A stretch of 64,000 bases of DNA from an uncultured Acidobacteriia bacterium. Lineage in GTDB: Bacteria > Acidobacteriota > Terriglobia > Bryobacterales > Bryobacteraceae. Positions 44,684-53,109 of the stretch are shown here, piece by piece. The position numbers and the translations under genes were made by a program. The notes below the pieces were generated by a model that was not told where the DNA came from, ran no database searches, and saw only the letters and a list, made by a program, of their open reading frames with translations. Positions within the stretch are counted from its first letter, which is position 1. Every line of letters begins with the position of its first letter. The stretch covers positions 27,758 through 91,757 of the forward strand of contig CAIYVZ010000207.1 of the NCBI GenBank assembly GCA_903929755.1, in the 5' to 3' direction.

Positions 44684-46045
44684 GGGGGTGTCAAGTCTTT
44701 TGTGTAAACGGTTCGTCGGGCACTACTTAAATTTAACGTCTCCGAATTGATGTTGGGGTCTTCAAGCTGCTCGTTCTGTGGCGGGCATCCGCTCGGGCCA
44801 GAGAATGGCGAAGCGGTTCAGAGCTTCGCTCCAGTTTTGAATCGGCATCGTCCATTTCTTTGAGGCGTTTTGCAGAGCCAGGTACAGCAGTTTGAGCGCG
44901 GCTTCATCGGTTGGAAATGAGCCTCGATTTTTGATGATTTTGCGGAGGCTCATATTCAATGACTCGATGGCGTTGGTCGTGTAGATCGCCTTTCGGATCT
45001 CTCGCGGGTAGGCGAAGAACGGAACAATCCGCTCCCAGTTTCGCTGCCAGATCTGGCTCACCATGGGATAGGTCTCATCCCATTTTTCTGCAAATTCCAG
45101 CAGTTGATCCGCTGCGTCGGTCCTTGTGGCGGACTGGTAGATCAGCTTTAGATCGGCCGCCACCTCCTTGCGCTGCTTCCAGTTGACGTAGTTCAATGAC
45201 GCCCGCACCATATGCACGATGCACAACTGCACCTGCGCTTTTGGATATGCCACCTCAATGGCTTCGGGAAATCCTTTCAGCCCGTCAACACAGGCGATAA
45301 AGATGTCCTTTACCCCCCGGTTCTGTAGTTCCGTCAGAATCTGCAGCCAGTACTTCGCCCCCTCATTCTGGGCCACCCACAGCCCCAATACCTCCTTTTT
45401 GCCTTCTATATTCACCCCGATCGCCACATAGATGGCCTTATTCATCACGTGCCCGCCGTCCCGGATCTTGACCCGGAGTGCGTCCATGTACAGGATCGGG
45501 TACACCTCATCCAGAGGCCGGCTCTGCCAGCTTTTCACTTCCTCCATCACCGCTTCGGTCACGGTGGAAATCAGCGCGGGAGAAACTTCAACTCCATATA
45601 TCTCCTGAAGATGCCCCTCAATCTCCCGGGTCGTTAGGCCGCGCGCGTACAACGAGATAATCTTGTCGTCGAAACCGGTGAACCTCGTCTGCCTCTTGGC
45701 CACGATCTTCGGCTCGAAGGTCCCGTTCCTGTCCCTCGGCGTCTCCAGTTCCAGTTCCCCAAACTCGCCCTTCAGCGTCTTCTTTGTCGTCCCGTTCCGC
45801 GAGTTGCCGCTCTTGTATCCCGCCGGATCATGCTTCGCAAAACCAAGACTCTCCGTCAGCTCCGCGTTCAATGCCCGCTCCAGCAAGGCCTTCGTCAGCC
45901 GCTTCAGTAAGCCGTTCTCCCCGATTATGTCTTCGGGCTTCTTGTAGTCTGCCAGTAACTTGTCCAGCAGTTCGTTTTCGATCGCCATCGGTTCTCCTCT
46001 TTCATTTTTCCCGATGACCGTTTACACAATCCTTTGTACACCCTC
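44684..46045. mobile_element. Complete IS256-family insertion sequence
   Basis: The element is 1362 bp. Its ends are imperfect inverted repeats: GGGGGTGT at the left and, read inward from the right, GAGGGTGT. Both are followed after the same spacing by an identical 13-mer TTGTGTAAACGGT. It is flanked by a perfect 8-bp target duplication AAGTAACC at 44676-44683 and 46046-46053. The single gene inside is intact, so the element may be active. Confidence 0.93.
44762..45988 (-). CDS. IS256-family (mutator type) transposase
   Basis: This 408-residue DDE transposase is uninterrupted. It shows the catalytic Asp in YPILYMDALRVKIRD, the second in FIACVDGLKGFPEAI and the Glu in YTTNAIESLNMSLRK, as in mutator-type enzymes. 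The N-terminus has the family pattern with a helix-turn-helix that binds the ends. It is oriented opposite to the gene into which the element was inserted. GGAGAA before the ATG is a fair ribosome-binding site. Confidence 0.96.
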   Translation of the reverse strand: MAIENELLDKLLADYKKPEDIIGENGLLKRLTKALLERALNAELTESLGFAKHDPAGYKSGNSRNGTTKKTLKGEFGELELETPRDRNGTFEPKIVAKRQTRFTGFDDKIISLYARGLTTREIEGHLQEIYGVEVSPALISTVTEAVMEEVKSWQSRPLDEVYPILYMDALRVKIRDGGHVMNKAIYVAIGVNIEGKKEVLGLWVAQNEGAKYWLQILTELQNRGVKDIFIACVDGLKGFPEAIEVAYPKAQVQLCIVHMVRASLNYVNWKQRKEVAADLKLIYQSATRTDAADQLLEFAEKWDETYPMVSQIWQRNWERIVPFFAYPREIRKAIYTTNAIESLNMSLRKIIKNRGSFPTDEAALKLLYLALQNASKKWTMPIQNWSEALNRFAILWPERMPATERAA

Positions 46046-46057
46046 AAGTAACCTCTC

Positions 46058-46086
46058 AGGGCCCTGACTTCAGTCGGGGCCCTTTT
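46058..46086 (+). terminator. Rho-independent terminator separated from its gene by the IS
   Basis: AGGGCCC (46058-46064) pairs with GGGCCCT (46077-46083); the stem extends inward as GAC/GTC around TTCA. Four T end at 46086. It lies 4 bp after the right target duplication. Removing the IS and one duplicate would place it about 12 bp after the stop of the RraA-family gene, its probable original position. Confidence 0.8.
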
Positions 46087-46125
46087 ACCTGACATCTGCC
46101 AGACAGCCATGTTGTATCGTGGCTT

Positions 46126-46833
46126 ATGGCAGATTTCGCACGGTTTTTCCCCGCCGCGTTGTTTCTCCTCAGCGCGGCAGTCCTGTCCGGCCAATCCGGC
46201 CCGTCCGCTTCCGCTTCCCCCAAAATCATTCAGCCCGGCCTTCCCGGCCAGCCTGGCAAAACCCTCACCCCCGAAACTGCCGCAGGTCCCCGTCGTCTTC
46301 CAGCCCCCGCTGATATTGAATTCATGCAGGGCATGATCATGCACCACTCCCAGGCCGTCGAAATGACCGACCTGATGCCCACCCACACCCACAACAAAGT
46401 CCTCCTCGCGCTCGGCCAAAAAATCAACGTTTCTCAAACCGACGAGATCGGTTTCATGAAGCAGTGGCTGCAGGAACGCGGCCAGAAGCCCGAAATGCCC
46501 ATGGCGAGCATGGACATGACCAGCATGAAAGGCATGGACATGAGCCACATGCACCACGACATGCCCCTTATGCCTGGCATGCTCTCCCCCCAACAAATGA
46601 AGGCCCTCGCGAAAGCGAAGGGCGCGAAATTCGATAACCTGTTCCTCACCGGCATGATCCAGCACCACCAGGGTGCCCTAACCATGGTCGAGGACCTCTT
46701 TGATACCCCCGCAGCCGGCCAGGATGCCGTGCTGTTCGACTTCGCTACCGATATCGACAACACCCAGCTCGCCGAAATCAAGATCATGCAGAGTTTGATC
46801 AAAAAGGCCCTGCTTCTCAAGGAGAAAAAATGA
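46126..46833 (+). CDS. Exported DUF305 protein with Met/His-rich insert
   Basis: This 235-residue protein has a signal peptide (1-22), a Pro-rich linker, and a DUF305 ferritin-like four-helix domain. The two family motifs are FMQGMIMHHSQAVEM (66-80) and GMIQHHQGALTM (176-187). Between them is a stretch of Met, His and Asp (about 124-152) that resembles copper-binding Met motifs. Some DUF305 proteins are linked to copper. No copper pump is adjacent. TATCGT lies 5 nt before the ATG. It overlaps the next gene by ATGA and is cotranslated with it. Confidence 0.85.
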   Translation: MADFARFFPAALFLLSAAVLSGQSGPSASASPKIIQPGLPGQPGKTLTPETAAGPRRLPAPADIEFMQGMIMHHSQAVEMTDLMPTHTHNKVLLALGQKINVSQTDEIGFMKQWLQERGQKPEMPMASMDMTSMKGMDMSHMHHDMPLMPGMLSPQQMKALAKAKGAKFDNLFLTGMIQHHQGALTMVEDLFDTPAAGQDAVLFDFATDIDNTQLAEIKIMQSLIKKALLLKEKK

Positions 46834-48797
46834 AATTCGCGCTCTACCTCGCCCTGCCTCTCGCGCTCTGCGCCCAGACGCCGCCCGCTGCGGAAACCAA
46901 ACCCGCGCCGCCCCCGCCCAACCCGAAAGCCACCGTCTACTTTAATCCCCGCTCCGGCCCGGATGACCCGCGCATCGGCCTCAAGGGCGGTCTCTACGAT
47001 GCGGGCGAGGCCGCTTTTGGCCTGCAAAAAGTAGGCACGCTCCCCAAGCCCCCCGGCTTCGCGCCCGGCAATTCCATTCCCGCTCCCGCGCCCCCCCCTC
47101 CCGAGCCGCCGGCTCCCGGGGCGGAACCCGCCGCGCCTCCTGCCAATCCCAACCAGTACGGTTCAACCAATTCCGATCTCGCCTTCAGCGGAAACCACCT
47201 CTTCGTCGGCAACTACAACGGCATCAATCTGTACGACATCGACAGTCCCGCCAACGTGAAGCTCCGCACCTCCATCGTGTGCCCCGGCGGCCAGGGCGAC
47301 GTTTCCGTCTATGGCCATCTCCTGTTCATGTCCGCCGAAGCGTTGAATGGCCGAACCGACTGCGGTACCGGGGGAATCCCGCTGCCCGCAGGCTATGTCG
47401 CGCCTCCGCCGCCACCCGCTGAACCCACCAAGCCAGGTGAACCTCCTGCTCGCGCCCGCCGTCCGCCACCTCCTCCCAGCCCCGACCGTTTCCGCGGCGT
47501 TCGCATCTTCGACATCAGCGATATTTCGAACCCGAAGCAGATCGCCGCCGTCCAAAGCTGCCGCGGTTCGCACACGCACTCTCTCCTGATCGACCCGAAG
47601 GACAAGGAAAACATCTACGTCTACATCTCAGGCACCAGTGCGGTCCGCCAGGCAGAGGAACTCCCCGGCTGTGTGGCCGAGGGTCCAGACAAGAGCCCCG
47701 ATACGTCACTCTTCCGCATCGACATCATCAAGGTGCCGCTCGCCCACCCCGATCAGGCCAAAATCGTCTCCAGCCCCCGCATCTTCACCGATGTCCAGAC
47801 CGGCAATATGAATGGCCTCTGGAAGGGCGGCAACCATGGCGCCGATACCCAAACCACGTCCGTTACCAACCAGTGCCATGACATCACGATCTTCGCCGCC
47901 GCAGGCCTGGCTGCCGGAGCCTGTTCCGGCAACGGCCTGCTGCTCGACATTTCCAATCCCATCAACCCGGTTCGAATCGATGCCGTCAGCGACCCCAACT
48001 ACGCCTATTGGCATTCGGCGAACTTCAACAACGCCGGCACCACCGTCTTGTTTACCGACGAATGGGGCGGCGGAGCCCAGCCCCGGTGCCGCGCCACCGA
48101 TCCCATGATCTGGGGTGCCGACGCGATCTTTACGCTCAAGGACCGCAAGCTCACGCTGTCTTCCTACTACAAGATGCCCGCGCCGCAGACGGAATTCGAA
48201 AACTGCGTCGCCCACAATGGCTCGCTCGTGCCCATTCCCGGTCGTGACATCCTCGTGCAGTCCTGGTATCAGGGCGGCATCTCTCTCGTGGACTTCACTG
48301 ACCCGACCCGCCCCTTCGAGATGGCCTACTTTGATCGCGGGCCCATCGACGGGGCCAAACGTGCCATGGGCGGCCAGTGGTCCACCTACTGGTACAACGG
48401 CTACATCTACGGTTCGGAGATTTCCCGGGGCGTGGACGTAATGAAGCTGATTCCCAGCAAATTCCTCACGCAGAACGAAATCGACGCTTCCAATCAGGTT
48501 CACTTCGACGAACTGAATGTCCAGAACCAGCCGAAAATTGTCTGGCCCTCAAACTTTGTGGTGGCGAAGGCCTATCTCGACCAGCTGGCGCGCGGGACTT
48601 CGGTTACCGCGAAGCGCCTGGCGGATCTGAACGCGGCTATCGCGAAGCTGGAAGGTGCCCCATCCGACAAAAAAGCGGCGGCAGCCCTGAAGCCACTCGC
48701 CGCTGGTCTTGAAAAGGATGCCTTAGCCGCTAAAACTCCGGCTGATGCAATTCGCATGAAGGCGCTGGCCTCCATCCTGACGGAAAACGCCCGCTAG
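46830..48797 (+). CDS. Exported LVIVD-repeat protein
   Basis: This 655-residue secreted protein has a signal peptide (1-16) and a beta-propeller-like domain with LVIVD-type repeats, such as INLYDIDSPANV, VRIFDISDISNPKQIA, LLLDISNPINPVRI and ISLVDFTDPTRPFEM. The mature protein includes several long proline-rich linkers (about 20-35, 85-110 and 185-215). Conserved His/Asp residues occur in the blades (HTHSLLIDP). Its coupling to the DUF305 gene suggests that both act together in the periplasm or outside. A role in metal handling or surface attachment is inference. C-terminal 100 residues are helical. Confidence 0.82.
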   Translation: MKFALYLALPLALCAQTPPAAETKPAPPPPNPKATVYFNPRSGPDDPRIGLKGGLYDAGEAAFGLQKVGTLPKPPGFAPGNSIPAPAPPPPEPPAPGAEPAAPPANPNQYGSTNSDLAFSGNHLFVGNYNGINLYDIDSPANVKLRTSIVCPGGQGDVSVYGHLLFMSAEALNGRTDCGTGGIPLPAGYVAPPPPPAEPTKPGEPPARARRPPPPPSPDRFRGVRIFDISDISNPKQIAAVQSCRGSHTHSLLIDPKDKENIYVYISGTSAVRQAEELPGCVAEGPDKSPDTSLFRIDIIKVPLAHPDQAKIVSSPRIFTDVQTGNMNGLWKGGNHGADTQTTSVTNQCHDITIFAAAGLAAGACSGNGLLLDISNPINPVRIDAVSDPNYAYWHSANFNNAGTTVLFTDEWGGGAQPRCRATDPMIWGADAIFTLKDRKLTLSSYYKMPAPQTEFENCVAHNGSLVPIPGRDILVQSWYQGGISLVDFTDPTRPFEMAYFDRGPIDGAKRAMGGQWSTYWYNGYIYGSEISRGVDVMKLIPSKFLTQNEIDASNQVHFDELNVQNQPKIVWPSNFVVAKAYLDQLARGTSVTAKRLADLNAAIAKLEGAPSDKKAAAALKPLAAGLEKDALAAKTPADAIRMKALASILTENAR

Positions 48798-48801
48798 CGA
48801 A

Positions 48802-49968
48802 CTAAACTACCTGTAAAATCAGGCACTTCAGGTATAGGGTCTCCGGAACTGACAACAGAACCGGATGATCCTGTGCCTGGCGCCGGACTTCCAGAACCCG
48901 TACCGTACGTCCCGCATCCGCCGCTGCCGCCGCTGCAATTTCTATCAAAGCGGCTTCGCTCATGTGATGAGAGCACGAGCACGTCACCAGAATTCCGCCC
49001 GACTCCAGAAGTCGCAGGCCCCGCAGATTGATGTCCTTGTACCCACGGGCAGCTCCGTCAACTTGCTTCTTCGACTTGGCAAAGGATGGAGGATCCAGGA
49101 CGACCGTATCGAACGTCTTCCGGGCCGAGGTGTAGCTGGACAGCAGCTCGAATACATCAGCTTCCACGAATTCGATGTTGCTGAGGCCGTTCTTGTTCGC
49201 GTTCCGCTCGGCGGTTTCTAGTGATGGCAGACTGGAATCCGCCGCCTCTACCGAATCGCAAACCCGAGCCATGTGCAGGGCGAAGCCTCCGGTTGCCGTA
49301 AAGCAATCGAGAGCCTTGCCTTTGGCCCATCTTGCAGCCGCCATGTAGTTTTCACGTTGGTCCAGGAAAACGCCCGTTTTGTGTCCGGTCATCAGATCCG
49401 CTTCCAGCTGGAAGCCATTCATGGAAACCGGAACCGGCCCGTCAATTTCACCCGACAGAACCTTCGTCTCGCGAGGCAGTTCTTCCAGCGTCCGAACGGC
49501 CGCATCGTTCCGGGCCACAATCGCCTTGGGCGCGAACTGCTCTTCCAGCGCGGCCACCAGCACCGGCGTCGCCTTGTCCATGCCCTGGTTCAGCGTCTGG
49601 ATCGAGATGTAATCGCCGTAACGATCCACCACCAGGGCGGGCAGCAGGTCTGCCTCGGCATGCACCATGCGGTACGCATTCGTGTTCTTAACAATGGTCT
49701 TGCGGTAAGCCTGCGCCGCCGCAATCCGTTCGCCCAGGTCAATCGGCGCCTGCCACTGCGTAAGCATGCGCAGGGCAATCTGTGATGTGGCGCTAAAATG
49801 AGCCTGGCCAAGCAGGCGTCCCTGGTGATCCAGTACACGCACCAGATCGCCCGGTTTGGCGCTGGCGAATTCCGTGACATCCGATTTGAAGATCCACGGA
49901 TGCCCTGATCGGTGACGCTCCGATGCTTTTCGCGAGACGCTGACCTGAGGTTGAGAAATATGTTTCAA
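48802..49968 (-). CDS. rRNA cytosine-5 methyltransferase, RlmI-like
   Basis: This 388-residue class I SAM-dependent methylase has an N-terminal PUA domain (1-75, GHPWIFKSDV and AKPGDLVRVLDHQG), a small middle domain, and a Rossmann catalytic domain. Motifs are ALDCFTATGGFALHMA, VEADVFELL and the catalytic segment VVLDPPSFAKSKK. RlmI modifies C1962 of 23S rRNA; the family can be identified, but the exact target can only be assumed. It converges with the LVIVD gene (4 bp between stops). Confidence 0.87.
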   Translation of the reverse strand: MKHISQPQVSVSRKASERHRSGHPWIFKSDVTEFASAKPGDLVRVLDHQGRLLGQAHFSATSQIALRMLTQWQAPIDLGERIAAAQAYRKTIVKNTNAYRMVHAEADLLPALVVDRYGDYISIQTLNQGMDKATPVLVAALEEQFAPKAIVARNDAAVRTLEELPRETKVLSGEIDGPVPVSMNGFQLEADLMTGHKTGVFLDQRENYMAAARWAKGKALDCFTATGGFALHMARVCDSVEAADSSLPSLETAERNANKNGLSNIEFVEADVFELLSSYTSARKTFDTVVLDPPSFAKSKKQVDGAARGYKDINLRGLRLLESGGILVTCSCSHHMSEAALIEIAAAAAADAGRTVRVLEVRRQAQDHPVLLSVPETLYLKCLILQVV

Positions 49969-50038
49969 TACTCTATCTTCTCAGGGTCGGCTGTGTAACG
50001 GGCGGGCAGGGGGGCACATGCAAAACTAAAGGTTGAAA

Positions 50039-50893
50039 ATGAGCCATTCTTTTCGTCCCGCCCCCTTCCGTTATGCCATGTGCAACGAGGCGTTTGAAGG
50101 CCAGCCCTTTGCGGGCGTTTGTAAGCTCCTCCGGAGCCTCGGATATGAGGGGATCGAGATCGCTCCGTTTACTCTCGCTGCCGATCCCCTCCATGTTTCC
50201 CCTGCACAACGTGCCGAGTACCGGCGCATCATCGCCGAGGAAGGCCTCGTGTGCGTCGGCCTGCACTGGTTGCTGGTGACCCCCAAGACTATCCACGTCA
50301 CCACGCCTGATACGAAACTTCGTACCGAGAGCTGGACGTATGTCCGAAACCTGGTGGATCTCTGTGCGGATCTGGGTGACAACGGAGTCATGGTCTTCGG
50401 TTCGCCGAAACAGCGGTCTTCCACCGGGGGCCTCACCGCCGCCGAGGCTACAAAAAACTTCATTGACGGGATGGCTTCCATCGCGGACCATGCCGCGTCC
50501 CGGGGCGTTACCCTCCTCATGGAGGCTCTTCCCAAGTCCCAGAGCGACGTTGTCACCACCCTCGAAGCGGCTGCCGGCGTCGTCCACACCATCAATCACC
50601 CGGCTGTTCGTACCATGTTCGACACCCATAATGCGGAAGACGAGACGGAACCGCACGCTCTGGTTCTGGAGCGCTGGTTTGACCTCATCCGGCACGTTCA
50701 TGTGAACGAGATGGATGGGCGTCATCCCGGCACCGGCGACTACGACTTCGTCAGTCTCTTCAAGGCTCTGAAGCGTTTGAACTACCAGGGCTGGGTCTCG
50801 CTCGAAGCGTTCGATTTCGAAATCGGTGGCGAGCGGATCGCGTCCGAAACCATTGAATACCTGCGGCGTCGTGAAGCGGAGGCAAGTCTGTGA
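50039..50893 (+). CDS. Sugar phosphate isomerase/epimerase (TIM-barrel, IolE/IolH-like)
   Basis: This 284-residue cytoplasmic protein has the xylose isomerase-like TIM-barrel fold. Metal ligands are suggested by the Glu in LLMEALPK, TMFDTHNAEDE, HVHVNEMDGRHPG and a final WVSLEAFDFE. It resembles myo-inositol and hexulose epimerases. It is the first gene of a presumed sugar cluster and overlaps the galE-like gene by GTGA. The ATG at 50039 follows AAAGGTT; a TTG two codons earlier is also in frame. Substrate not known. Confidence 0.85.
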   Translation: MSHSFRPAPFRYAMCNEAFEGQPFAGVCKLLRSLGYEGIEIAPFTLAADPLHVSPAQRAEYRRIIAEEGLVCVGLHWLLVTPKTIHVTTPDTKLRTESWTYVRNLVDLCADLGDNGVMVFGSPKQRSSTGGLTAAEATKNFIDGMASIADHAASRGVTLLMEALPKSQSDVVTTLEAAAGVVHTINHPAVRTMFDTHNAEDETEPHALVLERWFDLIRHVHVNEMDGRHPGTGDYDFVSLFKALKRLNYQGWVSLEAFDFEIGGERIASETIEYLRRREAEASL

Positions 50894-51843
50894 GTAGTTT
50901 TCTCGTTACCGGCGGGGCGGGTTTCATTGGCTCCGCTCTCGTTCGCGGCCTGATTGCAAAGGGTGCGTCCAGGGTTACGGTGGTAGATAACCTGCTCACC
51001 GGCCATGCCCGAAATCTGGAAGGCGTCTCCGGACCGCTGGATGTTCTTCATGTCGATATTCGCGATTACGACGCTCTCCTGGCTGCTATGCAGGGGGCGC
51101 AAGTCGTATTCCACGAAGCGGCAATTCCTTCGGTGCCTCGCTCAATTGACGATCCCGTCCCGTCTCACGACGTCAATGTGAACGGCACCTTCAATGTTCT
51201 GCGGGCCGCGAAAGAGGCCGGAGTTCGCCGTGTTATCTATGCCGCGTCTTCTTCCGCCTATGGCGACACTCCGGTGCTGCCCAAAGTGGAAACCATGCCC
51301 TCTAACCCGAAGTCGCCCTATGCCGCGCAGAAGCTGATGGGCGAGTACTACCTCTCCTGCTGGCACGGCTGTTTTGGGCTGGAAACCATCAGCCTGCGGT
51401 ATTTCAACGTTTTTGGCCCGCGCCAAGACCCGGGTAGTGCCTATTCCGGCGTGCTCTCGTTGTTTATGACCGCGATTCTCGAGCGCCGAACCCCCACCAT
51501 TTTTGGCGACGGCGAGACCTCTCGTGATTTTACCTATGTGGAGGACGTCGTTGGGCTGAATCTGAAGGCTGCCGACGCTCCCGCGTCAGCCTGCGGACAG
51601 GTTTACAACGCCGGTAACGGAGGCCGCATCACGCTCAACCAAGCCTGGGACTTGCTGCAGGAAATTGAAGGTGTCGTGCTGCCGGCAAAATACGGGCCCA
51701 CTCGCGCCGGCGACGTGAAGGACTCTCAGGCCGACACAACCCTCGCCGTCCAGTACCTCGGCCATGCGCCGCAATACACCTTCGAGCAGGGCATGAGAGC
51801 CACGCTCGAATGGTATCGCGGCGTATGGAAGAAGTCCGCTTAG
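50890..51843 (+). CDS. galE: NAD-dependent epimerase, UDP-glucose 4-epimerase-like
   Basis: This 317-residue extended short-chain dehydrogenase starts with FLVTGGAGFIGSALV (Rossmann GxxGxxG, residues 4-18). It has the Ser-x24-Tyr-x3-Lys site in AASSSAYGD and PYAAQKLMGEYY, and NVFGPRQDP, which binds the UDP-sugar. It probably interconverts UDP-galactose and UDP-glucose, or UDP-glucuronate/galacturonate. The location with galK supports the galactose reaction. GTG 50890 overlaps the preceding stop. Its stop overlaps the convergent enolase-family gene by 4 bp. Confidence 0.87.
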   Translation: MSSFLVTGGAGFIGSALVRGLIAKGASRVTVVDNLLTGHARNLEGVSGPLDVLHVDIRDYDALLAAMQGAQVVFHEAAIPSVPRSIDDPVPSHDVNVNGTFNVLRAAKEAGVRRVIYAASSSAYGDTPVLPKVETMPSNPKSPYAAQKLMGEYYLSCWHGCFGLETISLRYFNVFGPRQDPGSAYSGVLSLFMTAILERRTPTIFGDGETSRDFTYVEDVVGLNLKAADAPASACGQVYNAGNGGRITLNQAWDLLQEIEGVVLPAKYGPTRAGDVKDSQADTTLAVQYLGHAPQYTFEQGMRATLEWYRGVWKKSA

Positions 51844-53006
51844 TGGTTAGCTCGGTCGCCCTGATTTTCGCGCCGTTCCCAACCTGGCTTGAATAACGGG
51901 AGATAGTTTTCCTGCTGGTACGGCACTTTTTCGATCTCTTCGATCACCAGATCCAGCCCCAGACCCGGTCGGTCAGACAGCTGAATGTAGCCATCGATCA
52001 CCTCCACCGGATTGGTGATAATCTTCTTTTCCCACGGCTCGTTGAAGTCGTCGAAGATTTCATGCAGGAAGAAGTTCGGCAGCGAAGCGTTCAACTGCGC
52101 ACACGCCGCTGAACATACAGGGCCCTGTGCCGAGTGGGGCGCGATTACGCCATAGTGTGCGTCCACCATGTCCGCAATCTTCCGTGTGGCGAAAATCCCC
52201 CCCAGATTCAGCGGTTCCGGCTGCAGAATACTGATCGCGTTGTGCGACAGCAGATCCGCGAACTGCTGCTTGGACGACAGGCTTTCGCCCGTGGCGATCG
52301 GCACCGGGCTCCGTCGCGCCACTTCCACCATCGCGCCCACATTCAGGTGATGCACCGGCTCTTCAAACCATGTCGGCCGGAACTCGTACATCTTCTCGGC
52401 CATTTGAACCGCTGTTGCCACGTCGAAACGGCAGTGGCCTTCAATCAGGAGATCCACGCTCGGCCCAACTGTCGCGCGCACGGCGCGGATGATGTCCAGC
52501 GAAAGATCCATGTCATACCGCGACATCTGCCGCCAGGCGTTGCCAAACGGATCGAACTTCATCGCCGTGTAACCCTTGGCGACAACTTTTTTGGCGCATT
52601 CCGAGAAATTTTCCGGAGTGCGGGGGCCCCGATACCAGCCGTTGGCGTAGGCCCGCAGCTTGTCATGGCATCGTCCGCCCATCAGGTTGTAAATCGGCTG
52701 ATTGCAGGCCTTGCCGATGATGTCCCAGAGCGCGATTTCGATCGCCGAGACCGCACACATGTGGATCTGGCCGCCTTCCGAGTAAACGTCGCGCGTCAGG
52801 CGCTGCGTGATCGTTTCCACCTGAAACGGGTCCATTCCTATCGCCAAAGGCTTGAGTTCGTGGATGGCGGTCTCCACCGTTTTGGCGAAATAGTTCAGGG
52901 TGCCTTCGCCGATTCCGTGAATGCCCTCGTCGGTGGAGACCTTTGCGAAGAGCCAGTTCTTCCAGGGATTGCCGGCTATGTATGTGTCGATCGCTGTGAT
53001 GCGCAT
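51840..53006 (-). CDS. Enolase-superfamily sugar acid dehydratase (galactonate dehydratase-like)
   Basis: This 388-residue protein is in the mandelate racemase branch. Visible features are the capping domain (1-120), the metal ligands in LLIEGHCRFD, WFEEPVHH and ATGESLSS, and the later His in IAPHSAQGP. The three Glu ligands and the His arrangement fit gluconate- or galactonate-type dehydratases. Together with galK, galE and the symporter this would add an oxidative route of galactose breakdown; that is inferred from location. It is transcribed opposite to the rest of the cluster and is divergent from the symporter gene. Confidence 0.82.
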   Translation of the reverse strand: MRITAIDTYIAGNPWKNWLFAKVSTDEGIHGIGEGTLNYFAKTVETAIHELKPLAIGMDPFQVETITQRLTRDVYSEGGQIHMCAVSAIEIALWDIIGKACNQPIYNLMGGRCHDKLRAYANGWYRGPRTPENFSECAKKVVAKGYTAMKFDPFGNAWRQMSRYDMDLSLDIIRAVRATVGPSVDLLIEGHCRFDVATAVQMAEKMYEFRPTWFEEPVHHLNVGAMVEVARRSPVPIATGESLSSKQQFADLLSHNAISILQPEPLNLGGIFATRKIADMVDAHYGVIAPHSAQGPVCSAACAQLNASLPNFFLHEIFDDFNEPWEKKIITNPVEVIDGYIQLSDRPGLGLDLVIEEIEKVPYQQENYLPLFKPGWERRENQGDRANH

Positions 53007-53109
53007 GAACCTCCCATTTTATCTGGCACGGTCCGTTCCGCGCACGATCCGTCCGTTTCTTTCCTTTCCAGGTAGCGCCTGCAGCCCCAAACGTGTTAAA
53101 GCTATCCAA

